DNA of 64,000 nucleotides from Linepithema humile. Taxonomy: Eukaryota; Arthropoda; Insecta; Hymenoptera; Formicidae. The notes below the pieces were generated by a model. The model had not been told where the DNA came from and made no database searches. It saw only the letters and a list, made by a program, of their open reading frames with translations. Positions 22,401 to 37,055 of this stretch are shown here, piece after piece. Made by a program: the position numbers and the translations under genes. Location of the stretch: assembly GCF_040581485.1 (NCBI RefSeq), contig NC_090128.1, forward strand, positions 21,820,431-21,884,430, given 5' to 3'. The first letter of the stretch is position 1, and each line of letters opens with the position of its first letter.

Positions 22401-24170
22401 ATAAAAGTTTTATGTGCCGATTAAGCGCCGATAAAATATTACATAACAAAATACTAAGTAAAAGATTTTAATTTCCCTATTATTTTATCAATGTGACATC
22501 TTTAAAGCGATTACTGAGTTCGGCGTGATTGTCTGTGTGTAGGCTTATAATCCCGCAGTCTACCCGTTCTCATCGTCTCGACGCCTCGCATGCACTCACG
22601 TGCGTATACGTGTAAATCGCTCGGCTCGAACTCACGCACCGTACGTTTATTTCAAGCGTTCAGCAACTATGTGACTGCACCCCATGTGAGTTTACATCGT
22701 GCGCCAGTCTTAATGAATTCGCGGAAACGACATTCGAGCGGCAAATTCTTCGTTACGTTGTTGAGGGGGCACTTGAAATGAATCGTTCGAGAGGTCGCAA
22801 TGGATCCGAGGGAACGTTCCTGGAAGGAGTTGAAACGCTTAGACAAGACTCGAGACTGGAGAAGCCCTTTCCGAGCGGATTCGTCTCATAAGCGTGCTTC
22901 CTCATCATTGCATCTGTGTTGCACATGTAAAATACAATAGAAAATATTTTTCAAAATGTGAAGCACACACGCAAGGACAACCTAGAGAATCTCAACTATA
23001 ACAAACGAGTGTATTTTTCATCGGAGAACAAGAAAGACAACAAGAATTTAAGCCACTCGGAGTTCATCGCGAAAGAGATAACTGAACTTGTAAGATGAGG
23101 AAGGAATGCCATAAAGAGAAGCGCGAAAAGTGGCGATCGGTCGACGACGACACGACGACGAGGAGAGTGAAAGAAAGTGAAAAAGTCGACACGGTTATGC
23201 GGGACGACCCGGCGGACCGGGCGGGGAATAAGAGACGGAGGCGCTGCCCGGATGACCTCGGTCGCGGTGCAGTTGCGGTGCGGTACAGCAGGTAGGTACA
23301 CGGAGGCAGCAACCGGTCCACTCCGCCCGGCGATTGCGTAGGTGCGAGCGCTATGGCTCGACCGAAATGACACGCGATGTGCGTGTCTTCACGTTTGACG
23401 AAAAAATTCGCGCGATCCGTGGGCAAGTTCGCACGCGAGAATCCGTGCGGAGGTGAGAAAGTGCGAGAACCTGTCGAACGAAATACCGAGAATCAAAGCA
23501 GCATGATCCAAAGATTTTACTTCGGCATGATAATTTATATACGAAAAGTATTAATCTAACATGAATTTTGGGATATCTCGCTTTTATCAAAACTTTTAGA
23601 GTTCAATACATTGGCGAACCGGTAAATTTTCAGAGAACTTACTTTACAACGCGGCATATATTTACTTGTACATTTGTGAGCTGCATTTCAGTTAAATGGT
23701 TTAAGTCGCGAAACATCCGACGTCATGTAACAAACGCTCCTCGGCGCGCATAGTCGTCTCGCAAAGTACAAGAAATTAAATAATAATACGCCGCGCATTA
23801 TACAAGTGCCAAGCACTTGCGGCGCAGCAGGTACGCAGCTGCGACCTGCTCCATATGAACGTCATAAACCCCGCGTAGGTGTAAGCGCGGGACTGGTTGT
23901 ATCACCTCGTAACCAAGTGACACGTACGTGTGATGCATTGTACACGCTATGCTTAATGAAACAAATTGGTCTGACCCGGACTAGTGTGCCTATCGCGGCA
24001 ATAATTTTACAAAATAAGTCCACTGACCAATAAGCACGTGGAATGTTTAGAAAAACCGCCGGGCGATGCTTCCGTCATAAATGTGACTCGGGGATTTAAA
24101 GGCGACGCCAAATCCGTCGTTATCGATTTTCATGCGACATTAAACTTTGTGTTCTTGTTAAGTCTATGTC
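13401..24170. other. Long non-coding stretch, presumed Oatp74D first intron
   Basis: Alternating AT-rich and CpG-rich patches (GC-richer at about 17650-18050, 19550-19830, 20100-20340, 21000-21340, 22520-22860, 23080-23480). No exon, tRNA or transposon end convinced me. Small hairpins exist, for example ATATTTTTGAATA at 18804 paired with 18834-18846, and a run of ten C at about 20009. Confidence 0.5.
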
Positions 24171-24589
24171 TACACTGAGAAAAATTGTTTTATTATATTA
24201 ACAAAATTCTTCTGGTTGACCGTATTTTAGTCGAACGAAACAGAATTTCTGGTTATTGTCACAAAATTTTACACCTTATATCAACACCGTTTGGTTAACT
24301 TTACTATAAGGATTTGAATAAGTGTTTTCTTGTTGGATCTACAAAACTTCTTGTTATATTTACATAAATCGCAGCGCTCTGCAACAGTTTTGTCATCACT
24401 CACTAAACGGTTGATCAACTGTTCGCCGCATTCATTTGTTACACTGCTACTGCGCCCTCGCTACTCGCGGCGTGTATCGCGCGCATTAGATCTTTCGCGA
24501 AGCAATGGCGTTAAGCAGTCGGAACAGTCTCAACTGAGCTCGCTAAAGTTTTACGTCGCGTCGTGGAATCCATTACGGAATATTAGTTA

Positions 24590-24754
24590 GGCCGATGGCA
24601 GAGAACGAGAAGTAAGCACTTATGTCTGTCGTAGACGTCTGTCGTGGACGTATGGTAAGGCAGAGAAAAACGTAAGTCGTGAAAGATTATTGGATACGTG
24701 TGGAAACGACTACGACATACATAAGTTTTTACGTCTCGGTCTCTGCCATCAGCC
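24590..24754. mobile_element. 165-bp Harbinger-like MITE nested in the CACTG element
   Basis: Ends GGCCGATGGCAGAGA and the complement GGCTGATGGCAGAGA; arms continue about 45 bp with few mismatches. Flanked by TTA at 24587-24589 and 24755-24757. A TTA/TAA duplication and GGC-type ends fit PIF/Harbinger (established knowledge). Confidence 0.8.
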
Positions 24755-24816
24755 TTACATCCGAAAAGTTTTATGATCACGTGGTGTTTTTTTTTTTTAA
24801 TGAAATATATGTATAC

Positions 24817-24881
24817 CAGTGATGTAATGTTTCCTACCGGGCTCGGGAGCCGGGAGCCCGGTAGGAAACATCACATCACTG
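24817..24881. repeat. 65-bp near-perfect palindrome with CAGTG ends
   Basis: Two 28-base arms starting CAGTGATGT match with one difference around a 9-base GC-rich centre. The ends resemble hAT termini and the flanks share GTATAC, but an exact 8-bp duplication is not seen. It is either a minimal hAT-derived MITE or an independent hairpin. Confidence 0.75.
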
Positions 24882-24970
24882 AGTATACTTTAAACCAAAA
24901 TATATTGTTAGTATTTTACAAAAACCACACTTATCCGAACTTGTTTTTTAACTACAAAGTTGTGTTAACC

Positions 24971-25118
24971 TAACAAAACGATATAGTAAAGTTAACAAGA
25001 AATTCTGGTAGAGTTTTGTAAATCTAACAACACAATGTGGTAAGATTTACAAGAAATTCTGGTAGAGTTTTGTAAATCTAACAACACGATGTAGTAAGGT
25101 TTACAAGAAATTCTGATA
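24971..25118. repeat. 54-bp subterminal tandem repeat in the CACTG element
   Basis: ACAAGAAATTCTGG starts at 24995, 25049 and 25103, spaced exactly 54 bp, with AAATCTAACAACAC between. Subterminal repeats of this kind are typical transposase-binding regions in DNA transposons. Confidence 0.85.
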
Positions 25119-25427
25119 GATTTAAACAGGATGAAATTTAACAGAATCTTCTGGTAATTCCAACAACAAATTTGTTTCGTCCATTTTTGAACAAACGTAC
25201 TAGTAGAATCAACCAGAATTTCTTATAATACAACAAAACTTTTTTTCCAGTGTAAATAATTAAATAAAGATTAAATGTTTTAGAATAATAAAGTGCAAGC
25301 ACAAGAAGTTAAAGGAACGATAAATATAAGCAATACATATGCTATACGTATTTCTTCAAGTACTAAATATATTCAGTTTGAAGTCAATATACCAAGACGA
25401 TATAATAAAGAAACAAACAACCACATA

Positions 25428-25454
<27 letters not shown>
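25428..25454. repeat. (TC)n microsatellite
   Basis: About 13 TC units, followed by imperfect CT-rich sequence to 25470. Confidence 0.95.
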
Positions 25455-25459
<5 letters not shown>

Positions 25460-28400
25460 CTCTCTCTCGCCGAGATGGAATGCGATGATCGCCATCAATG
25501 ATCTAATCGCAACTCGTATATCGTGTTTTTCTTTCGCGAAACGAGTGTCGACAACGTCGGAGCAGTAGTCCGGGTCAGTCCAATTGTTTCATTAAGCAAA
25601 GTGTACATAATGCGTAACATGTACGCACACACACAGCGGCTGCATACGGCTGTGGGCCGGTTCACTTGCCTCTCACACCTACGTCACGTCTCGATATCTC
25701 GGTTATCGAGCGTCCGAGCTCTCCATGAGAATATGGGACAGGCTGCAGTTGCGTACCTGCAGCCCCGAAGCTCTGCAACTCTGAGGTCATCCGTGCACGA
25801 TTCTCCCTCTCTTTCGAGCATTTTAATCGTCGGCCAATTAAAAACCAACTTCTGTGCCAAGTAGTTAAAAATTAATTAATATAATACAAATGGAATAAGT
25901 TTTATCCTATTGCTATACCGAATAAAATAATGTATTAATTTGTGTCTAAAAATAAAATTAATTAAAAAATTTTATCATGTACATATATATATAAATATAA
26001 GAAATAACAGTCAATTTATGTTATATTAATTGTAATTTGATTTAATTAAATTAATTTTGCCACAAATATAACGGTAGGATTGTTATTTAATATGTGAGAT
26101 TAAAATAGAACTGAAAAATTCTCCCTCTTTCTTCATTAGACCGTATGCGATTCATTGTAGAATAGTCTTGTGATAGCCTAGTTTCATTTTCCGAGATATT
26201 ATCATCGCACTATAAAATAAAATTCCTATCTTTATCTTTCCGTTTTATTTCCGTTCTTGTCGATATCAGTGACCCAATTTGACGGGAAATCACTAGTTCC
26301 GGATTCCTTACAATATACATGCTGATCGATTCTATTTTCATCATTTAAACATGTGTAAATCATTTGAACATGCTCGACTTAATCATAATTAATAAAGCTT
26401 CGTCAAACCATAAACAAAAATATTTAAGATATTTAATATATAAATTCAAAAGGTAATGACGAAGATCGTGGAAACAAAAAAATTAAAATTAAAAAAGGGA
26501 AACAAGTTTAAAAGAGAGAACTCTACTTTCATCAACACAAATGGCTAAATAACCCTACGTCCGAATAATTGTGAGAATTTCCATCGCGTGGTAATTTCTG
26601 AAGAACCCTACATCCGTAGCGATGCACTCGACGCATCGCCGCAGCTTTGTGCGCGACGGCGACGTTGATGTTGAAGGAGGCGAGGGAGAAATGCCGAGAT
26701 GAGGCGAAAGAAGAATTAAGAGAGAAGACAGCGGCGCGCGAGTTCTCAGCATACATAGTTCAAAGATAGGAGCATAGCACGGCATGCTCGTGGCTGCGTA
26801 CGGATGGGCGGCTGCATACACATACTCGTGCGCGCGCGCTCGTCTCTCGCCATTGAGACCTGACCTACTTGTGAACACACGGTTCGCCGACACCGACGCG
26901 CTACACCCGAGCCAAAGCACCGACCGAGATGCACCGACCAATCGACGTGTGGGTGCATCGCCAAGCGCAAGCGTAGTCGCATCCACCGTCACCGGGGGTA
27001 GGTGGCCTCACGGGGTACGACGTACCAGTTTTTGGCGCACTCGTGGTATATCGGAAGATTTGGAGCGCACCGGCCTAAATATCCCACCCACCATCCGGGG
27101 GTTGACGCGGATTTTGCCGTGAACGGGGCGATGTGAAGTTTCACACAAACGGTCGTGATTAAACCTTCCGGAATAAGTTTGGTTATTTCGCGTTTGAATA
27201 TTTTAAAATTAAATCGTGCTCGATTCTGAACAGAATTGGGCCAAGCACTTTCTTGTCAATTGCTTCTGTTTGATCGTTCAATACTATTTTCTTTTGACAA
27301 GTCTTTTATTCTTATGAACCTAATTTTAAATATAAATCCAATTTGAAATAAATGTGTTTCGGCAATAAATAAATAAGTCGATACCGGTGTATTATAGAGA
27401 TCAAAATTTAAATTGGAAACATTTCAAAGCGATGCATGAAAGCGCATATTTTCATATCGTGGCGATATGTCACAAATCCGTGGTAATACGAATTGCAAAT
27501 ACGTCCTAGATTTCGAATAAGATATTTATCGGCTTTATTTCAAGCACTGCAAAACGGCAAAGTAAGCAAAAAGATATATAAATTAAAAATAAGAGATCGA
27601 GGACAGAATAAATAAGAAAAGTGAAAAGTAAATTGTAATTCTAAACGAAAAAAATTCTATATCGATTGATAAAATATTTTTACTCTGCCACAATTTCATT
27701 ATTTTTAAGGGATGCTTCAAACGGGGCCGCTATACTTGGCGCCTCTTTTTTTATCTCAAAGTCCAATCTAAATGACAGCGCGTGCTTTCAGCGACGCACG
27801 ATCCTTTCACTGATAAAATATTTAAACTTTGTCGTTTTATAGTCTAAAAGTAAAAAGAGAAATCGAGAGGGAAAGTGCGAGGATATTGCGACTGGCGATT
27901 TGCATCGTCAAGCCTGTCGGATTATACGACCCGTCAATTCCGTCGACGCGCCGCACAAAATTTCAGCAGCAACCTCGCTTGAAGAATTCAAGATGCATTA
28001 CAAGGAGGTCACACCGTTTACTGTTAATGTACTCGGTGCAATTTAAAGTCAAAGAGAACACACTCGATGTATCCTTGCGCTAAATATAGAAATCTTGACG
28101 CACATCGTGGAAATAAATTTCCGCACTTATCGTCCGACGCGCGTACAGTTTTTATAGTATTCTACGAATCATAATTGCCTGACAAAAGCAATGCTGCAAG
28201 TTGTGTGAAACGCGTGGAATGCGATAATAAATATATAAAATCTTTCAATTATCAATTGTAAAGTAACATAATTTGTTAAGTTAAAAGTCGATTATAAATT
28301 AAAATGTCTTGCGTTTATCAGCTTCACTTTAGACTATAAATAAAGATATTTACTGGTATGTTTTATATTTGTTAAAATATAGCAGTTAAAATGCATTAAT

Positions 28401-28838
28401 ATGTATAATATTAGTTGAAAAAAGCCAACCAATAATTTGCAAATTGTTCAGGTCTGTGATAGGTATTCGTTGAATATCATTACATCAATGTTTATTAGCA
28501 CTTTTTCGAATTTTCCTAATCAATAATATTTTCCCCGGATAATTTTGAGACATAACATCGTTTGTGCATGCATGCAGAATTAATGCAATTATTTTTATTA
28601 TGCACCGACCTTCCATCCTTGGAAGTTGTTAAATGCGACGAAGTCGCACTCGATCTAGTCAAGAATACTTAAACAAGTCGGTCTGGAATCGAGTGCCGTC
28701 TGGTCATCCAACTTACTCGAGACTCGAGAGTTTACATTGCGCGAAGTGTTCGCGACGCATTATTGGCCGTAATATCATCGTAGACGCAATGCGCACACAC
28801 CGCAGGACGCAGCATGTAGCAAGGTGACGTGACACAGT

Positions 28839-28926
28839 GCATCTATTCGTAACGACTATTCGTATCGAGATATATCAAGCTATATGCATCCATTCGTAGC
28901 GGCTATTCGTATCGAGATATATCAAG
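28839..28926. repeat. 47-bp tandem duplication
   Basis: GCATCTATTCGTAACGACTA... at 28839 recurs at 28886 with three to four changes and the same ending, CGTATCGAGATATATCAAG. Each unit itself carries the half-repeat CTATTCGTA. Confidence 0.85.
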
Positions 28927-31900
28927 AACGGGCGCAAGTTGTATCTTATCTGCATCTGCGAATGTCCGTCCCGCTGGAGTGATTCATCAATTAAATCTGT
29001 CCGTAATACAAAATGTGCATTCACGTTACTAGATGCAAATGTGAAGCGCGCGATAATATATATATATATATATCAAATTCCTTCATCGCGATTCCAATAA
29101 AACTGACCTATATTTATGCGAAAAAAATAGCGAGCAAATTGAGACAAACACGTACGGTAATTGCGTACAAAATAATTAATTACTGTACGATGCGTAATTG
29201 TACACCGATTTGTATTTTGCAGTCTAATGCAATATTCCGGTAAACTGGAACGATATTGAAAGTAATGAATCAGAGGTACAGTTCTCTCGGCAAGGTTAAA
29301 AGGCTTTATCGATACTGATAAAGCTAAAATATTTGTAACCAGATTAGCCTATTGCAGCTGATTGCAAGATAAGAAATCAAATCAACATCTTATAGACATA
29401 AACACAAATCTGACTAATGCGTAATCATAAGACGAAGTGCGCTTCATACTTGAATGATAATGCAACCAAAACAACTTCAGCGAATTTATCAAGCTAATTT
29501 CACGTTAATTATCAAGATGTTCTTGAATGACTGCTGCAAATGCGAGCGAAAGCCCTTCGATACCTCAGAGAGATGTTTTCCGAGTCGCACCGCGACTTTG
29601 CTGCTGGAGCCGTGCATAGAGGCGTGCCCGTTTAGTTCAAACAGAAATTTATACGCGACCTCCATCAGCGGATCCGCAAATAATCCGCGGCCGCACTTCT
29701 ATAAATTCACCTTGAAGCAAACGGCCGGCCTTCTACGCGCCTCACCGGCCGGCTCGCGCAAGTGAGTGCACTGAAAGTGCATCGGGTCATTTACGTATTC
29801 TTAGCGGCACTTATTGATTTTCAAATAATATCGAGGCAAGCGCGAGCGTGAATGTAATGTCTTTCTCCGTTGGTTATAATTCAGGTCTGTCGATATGTAA
29901 GATATCATTAGGCGCGCATATTTCTTCGTACCACTTGTAATAATATACTTATACATTTTTTGCGTGCAATACAAAACCAGTAATCGATGCAAAGTAATGC
30001 AGAATTTCACGTTTTGCGGACTCTCTGAAAATACGATAAAAAAATCAATACGAATAAAAATAATTTCTTGGTATCAAATTTAAATTTTAAAAAATTATAA
30101 TAAACTTGTATGTGTGATAAAATCAATTAATTGTAATAAAATAATTAAAAATTTATTTAGCAATGTCTAATTCAATGCTTAATTTTTCAAAATTGTAATA
30201 TAAAGTGACGTTCAATCGAGCTTTTTTTCGCGAGCTCTACTTCAAATTATTAACAGAAAAGAAGCTATAATTCTGAAATAATCGTAATACTCGCTTGTAG
30301 AAGAAATACCTCAGTTATCAGGTTGAGCTCCTACGAGAACGTGAGTGATTCTGAGCGGCAGAGATTCTCTTAGCACACGTGCATTCGCACATGTAAGCAC
30401 GACGAGGGCGACGGGCGCTGCTTGCAGCTTGCAGCGGAATCATCGAACTGGGTCAACGAGACACCATCGTTCCTGACGCACGTTGAAACACACACTTGCC
30501 CGTTGCAAGCGTACTGTTGCACGCGTGTGCGCAGGTGTCCTATATGCGCAACACAAGTGTGTCGCCTGAATTTCTGTTCTCTCCAGCAGCGCGGACGTAT
30601 TGACATTTTACCAAGGCGAACCACAAGCTCCATCGATGCGAGTATATCCGGCTATTTTTGCGGTCGGTTTAATTCGGTTATCTTGCATTCGACGGCGCAA
30701 TGTAACTGTGAGTGCGAACGAGATACGCTTATCAATTATTATCTGTCGCGCCCGGCATTTTTATCGCGAACGTACATGTGCAATATTACCAGGTTGGAAT
30801 TACGCCGTTTCCATATTTCGTCGTTTCTTAACGGCCGCGATTACGTATTCGTCGTATTTGCGAAAATACGTTGCAAAATTCGTAGATAAGACGCTTATAA
30901 TTTTTAGATAATTACAGATATAACGTAAAAGTTCATTTAAATAACTCAAAGTGAAAATAATATCATAACTCAGATACAAATTTCAAGAAGACGAGCAAAC
31001 ATCAATATCATTGGAGAAAAATATCTAATTCTAGAAAGCGATAATAATTTCGAATATTTGCTTGATAATTAGTAATCTTTAATTAAATTTTTTACCGACT
31101 TGTCTTATCGCCTATTTTTTAATATCATTAAAAAATTTGATACAATTATTAATGCACACATCGATATGTTCTTCGACATGTTTCAAAATGTTGACAAGAT
31201 TCGGTCGATTGTCGAAGAAAAGTGAACGAAGTGAAAGTGCATCCCGTCTCGAATTCGCGATTAGAGAAGCCTCACGGGGACTCCCAGGCCCCGAAAGACG
31301 CCGAAAAAGGCAAATTACCTCGTCGGAAACCGCTCCTCACGAACGAGAATTGTAGAAAAAACGAGAGGAAACACAGAGAGGATGTATAAAATAAGAAATG
31401 GCCGTTTAAGCAACGTGAATATTTGCCAAATGACGTCAAACATTATGGCAGGTTCTTCTCGGCTCTACTTCGCACATTATATTCAACATTATATTGTCGA
31501 TCAATCCAAACAGGGAAGATTTTTGAAAAATCTACTGCAAAAAAAATAACGTGATTACGATTTGCATAAACACAAGCGGACACAATAACAGATCGAAAAG
31601 GCGTAAACGATTGTGAATAGAAAATATTTGACAAGCGCAAATATAAAAGATAAAAGATAAAACTAAATAAATTCACGCTTCCAGAAATGTTTCATTGTTT
31701 TATCACATATAAAAGATACTCTTAACGTATGCGCGTATGTATGTCTCCGCGAAACAGCACTCGCTCGATACTTATCAATCCTGACATTACACAATTACAA
31801 GACATACATTTGCATAACAAAAGTGAGCCGGAATAAAAAAAAGACAGATTAACAATACCACGCGGCGGTTGTAAAAAGCCCAGCAAGAACGATGCTCGCC

Positions 31901-34900
31901 TACGTTCGGATATTACAGCAATTTTGCTCCCGAGGCAATGATGCAATCAGCAAGAATCAGCAACAGCAACGTGTTCTTTGGAATATAAACGCTCGTCGAC
32001 TGACAGACGCGTATGCACGCATTTCTGTTTATATCGCAGCTTCCTAAGATGCGGCACGCAACGCTCGCAGAACGAGGAAACGAAAGCAAAAAAAGGAAGT
32101 AGGGTTCAAGCGCGAGAGACGGAGAGGGGAAAAGAAAGGGAAAGATGGATCTCGCAGAGTGCATAATAGCCGCGCTGCACCGCTGAAGGCGCACTCCTGT
32201 CTCGCGCGAGAGGCTCCTATGCGTGCAAACCTTAAATACGAATGCGTCTCATTATGTAACAAACGTACGCGAATAATACGCGAGCAGCTCACAAGCCAAA
32301 TTGATTGACTCCACTTTTTGCAATTTTTCTAACTTTAGTATCAAAGCGCTTGAGTGGTGCTTTAACTTTTCATAAATAAAAAAGAAAATTGACGGAGTTT
32401 TGTTTGATGGAGTTAGTCACAGTTTGACTTTTGAGCGACTCACGTGTCACGTATGCGCACAATACAGCAATAACGAGCGATGAGAGGAAAAAGGAAGAAT
32501 ACAAGCCGCAACACGTTCAATCATAAGGTGTGCGCTCAATACATATACAAATACGTCCTGTTTGTTACGTTTTCGGGCGGTGAAAACTCCACGTGCATTC
32601 ACAAGAAAGACAAACAAATATCTGTTCACAACATGTTTTGTGACAAAGGTGCTAAAATTGGATGTGGAATGATAATATGCCGCGGACGCATAGGGACTAT
32701 GTTACATAAAAAGCGAGGAGGAAACTGCGACGGACGGGAAAACTCGACAATAGGAGCGCGCTACACACTGCAGACGCGACACGTGGCGTGACGACGACGT
32801 TCGGCCGCCTAGCACGCACGCACACGCGTAGATGCATTTTCTATCTCCCTATTCATCCGCGTACGGCGACTTCGTGACCCACTTCCGTCTCTGGAATAAC
32901 AGGCACCGGGCGCATACCTCTCGTCCACCTTCACGTGGAATCCCCCCGATAGTTGCATCGCCGCTGCCCGTTGACGTACGCCATGCACCTGACATCGTAA
33001 TCTGCAGGACGCGCACGCGGCCGCTCGGTATTACCAATGAGTCTGATGGATACAGGCGCCGTCGTTCATTCGCTTTTGCATAATTGCGCGCGGGGATATT
33101 TATGACGTTTGCGGAGAGAGAATGGCAAACGCAATGAGCTTGTTGTCTACCAATAATTTCACTAATGATGACACATTCATCGTACGGTTCAGTAAAATCG
33201 TGACATTAATATTTTAATACGATTCCTGTGCCGTTAGAAAAATAATGTAATGATATTGTTTCGACAAAATAACGTAATAAAATTATAGTTAATAATATTC
33301 TTGGTTAAATTTTCTTAAATTCATCGAGAACGGTCGTTGTGAAAAGTCGAATCACTAGCAAGCATTATTTGTAAATGTTATCGCGCTAAATTCAATAAAC
33401 ACCGTTCTCCGCGTACTTATTTGCGCGCTTTTTTTGTTGTTTTCGCGCCGACTTCGAGTTCGCATTACAAAGGACTCATATGTCCTCTATATTTATATGT
33501 ATACTCTCGCTTGATCTGTACTTGAGATATCATAAATCTATCGAAACTGTTCCCCCTCCTTATATCTGTTTTGTCAAATTCACGGCTTGCCGTCTGCAGA
33601 CGGAAGGAGTCGTCTCTCAGCGGTCGAACGAAATAAATCGATTTACACGACAAGTTCTCCTCTAATCACCTTCCTATATCGGGATATTTCGACGTCGCCA
33701 GTGCCGGAATTTCGCGTATCTCTCTAAACAGATATGTAAAATAAATTTCAAATTCATTGCATTTATTTTGAGAAAAAAGTTATGATTTTCTTTGGAATAA
33801 AAAGTGTATGTTTTGTGGGACCTTTTATCGCGTTAAAACTCGTCACGCCTAAACTTCACCGACATCGAACACGTAAATTCTCGAAGGCCGAGTCGCGAAA
33901 TTTCTCCGGCCAGACTGGGCCCCGCTCTAATCGGCCGAGAGTTTTGGCGGATGCCAAGCCCGTCTCCTGCATCGATACGTACACGGCGACGCTTCATCAG
34001 CGCTTCGCCATGCGTGGAAGTCGTTTACCCCTCGGAGTTATTTGGCCTCCTCGTAGCTCACCAACACGCATACGGACTCACTCATCGTGTGTACAGAGAG
34101 TGACACACAGCTCAGAAAGAAAAGGCGGGTGTCGCAGATAGATAGAGAAATAAAGTAAAAAAAAAGAAAAAAATTGATAGAGATTAAAAAAGAACGATAG
34201 AGAAGAAAAACACGAGAAGAGATATAGAATTAATAGAAAAAAGAAATAAAAACAGAGTTTCTCACGTATTAAACCGAGTATATACGAGTATATAAGCATT
34301 GTATAAAAAGAAAACTAAAAGGAAGGAGAAGAAGATAGTAGAAGAGAGAAGGAGCGACGGAGAAATGTAAAAGATGAGACGCGCGTGCCAAGAAACGCAA
34401 CAACTGCCCGCTGCATTGAGATAAGCATCGACAACTGATTCTTGGCAATCTTTGTTGCTCCTATTATATACGACATGCAGTTCAATGCACTTACATAAGA
34501 AATGATTTTCTGTGATATAATAGTTATATAAACACATAGAGTTTATTGTATTTCCGTGTGTGTAATTTTATATTTAATATAAATTATATTAATAATAAAT
34601 CAAATATTCTGAATATTTCATGACATATATTCTGAATTTTCACAATTGCCTATGTCACTTTGTACGTGAGTAATTTCCATTTCCAGTTATTAATGATTTT
34701 ATTCTTGATCATCAATAATTTTAAAATAAATTAATAAAACAATTTTAGTAGAAACAGACTTAAAGATTCAGAAATAAAATCTTCGAGATAATAAAATATA
34801 ACAAAACCTTGATGCTGGTGATCAATAACACCGGATATAATAACAATAACCGGATGTAATAATAAACTTATAAATATTTTATTTTTAACTTTAATTCGGC

Positions 34901-37055
34901 TCTTATTCGGCCGTTATTTGCATATTGCACATGATATTCTTGCCGTAATAATAAGAAAAATAGCTAAGTTTCGTGATACCACTTTAAGTATAAACATATA
35001 CATTGAGAAAAAAATTTTATAATATTTTAATACACTATTTTCAGATACTACTACCGCAAGAAACGCATAACACAATGTCTGCACCACCGACCGCGTTCAA
35101 TTACCACGAAGTAATAAAACGAAGCAACATTGTCACGCAAAATGCGCCTTTACGACGCAAAGGGTTAATAAACAGCATCTGTTATGCCAACACTTAAATT
35201 CACGTCATTTGCTATTTCTAATAAAACCACGGCGCCAATAGAAAGCAGCTGTTGACGCAATGAAGATTACAGCAAATTTTTTTTTCAGTTCGGCAACCGC
35301 AACAGAATCAGTTACAAATTTTACGACGGCCTGATTAAACACTCGTTTAATGCAAATATTATTTAGCTACAATCCCTTTATACTTTCTAATATCTTCTAA
35401 GTTATCTTGCAATTTTTTAAATTTTCGAATAAAATTTGGTCGATAAGTTGCGTCACAAAATGCACATACTTGGTTTATCTCGAACGTAGTATATCCGAAA
35501 CTATTTTTTTTTTTTTTTCCTTGTAAAACTCTCTCTCTCCCTCCCTCCCTCTCTCCAACAAGTGTACTTCTTTAAGTGTACCGCCCTTTTTTTCTCTATT
35601 TCTTAGAAGATCGGGTAGCTTCTGCAAACCAAAACGACGCCACAAAAATTTCGATGTGGCAACTCGTCTGTCTAACAAAAACGCCTCCCACATGCCAAAA
35701 ATGCCTATATACACATTCGTTTCCTTCGGGGCATCCTATATCGGTAAATTTGTCACATACTTCGGCAAAGTATCGATTTCACAAATTTTGTGAATAAATG
35801 ACCTTTAAGATAAATGTAGGTACAGAAGAAAAACGAGTAGAAAAATGTTTTTTTGAAAAACGAAAAAGATACATTTTCGGCCTTGTCGCTTTTGGTCAAA
35901 ATATGAAGGTCGTGATAGATCGTTTTTCTACTAGTTTTTCAAAAAAACGAAATTTAAAACGTGTTATCCGTATTAGATATTGTTAATAATAATTTTTTTT
36001 CCACTTTACTGTTCGTAAAATAAGATTTTCAAGCGCTTTCTTTCACATCGGCAAAATAATCAAAATTCATTATCAAGTCTCCAAATTAACACTCCAATAA
36101 TATTCCACTAAAGGCGCGGAAAAATAAATTCGCAAATGTCTTGTAAATAATTTGGGTAACCATTGTTTAACGCGCGATAGTCGGCAAACAGCAGTTTCAC
36201 ATTGCAAACAGGCAGGAACTTTGTAACCGAACGCGCGCGCGGCGATAAGCGTCTAGATCAGAGCCAAGTATTTAACTTGTTCGCATCCATAAGCACGCTA
36301 GCAAGCAGCTCTTATGACCATGGCCTTAATCACAACGAGCGTACACCGATATGCGCGACGCGCATCGCCTTTTACTGTACTCGCCCTGCACGCTGCACTG
36401 CAACGTGCAACGCGAACCTCACCGGTCGGGGAAACTCGTTGCTAGCTGCAACAAGAATTAAAGTGTCTCTGACGATAACCGTATAAAATCGGAAATTTCA
36501 CAAAATCCTATTTTATATTTATCATATATATTATACATATAATTCTCTAAACAATTTCTCCGAATAAAATAAATGATAGAATAAAAATATTGGGACAAAA
36601 CTTTATAAGTAAATCTAAAGATGTGTTGCAGAAAAAAGTTAGACCGCCACTAATCTCCTATTTTTTTATAATATAAAAATGTATATTTATTTTACACATT
36701 AACGATGCGTTGTTATGCCGAAAGTAGTTTGTTTTAAGTTGCATCGAATGCATAAAATGCATACAGATTTATTATAAAAAATAAAGCTTGCCTTATTAAC
36801 GATTAATCATATTATTTAACTTGTTGTGCAAACTTTGTTTTTTTTTGGAGATAAATATGTTTTTGTATATTTATTATAAATTATTTATGAGATATTTATT
36901 TTTAAATTGACCTTAACCCTATTGCGGTTTGTCATATCTCTGAGGTGCAGATAATTAGCGATAAAATTTTCTGCGTGCAAGACAAACGAAAGAGTGCGCA
37001 AATATGCGCTTGACCTTAAGTAATCATCCCCCCGCAAACTAAATAGAGTTGTCAA

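Larger units (their letters stand above)
24173..25252. mobile_element. 1.08-kb non-autonomous DNA transposon with CACTG ends
   Basis: Left end CACTGAGAAAAATTGTTTT and the complement of the right end, CACTGGAAAAAAAGTTTTGT, form terminal inverted repeats continuing through AATTCTTCTGGTTGA-like sequence. TA flanks both sides (24171-24172, 25253-25254), compatible with a short target duplication. CACTR ends with a 2-3 bp duplication suggest the CACTA group, but this is not decisive. No transposase. Two other palindromic elements are nested within it. Confidence 0.75.

Noticed and set aside
35790..35965. Inverted segments around GAAAAACGAGTAGAAAAA
   Set aside because: The matching parts are in a permuted order and are A-rich, so they do not form a proper terminal inverted repeat.
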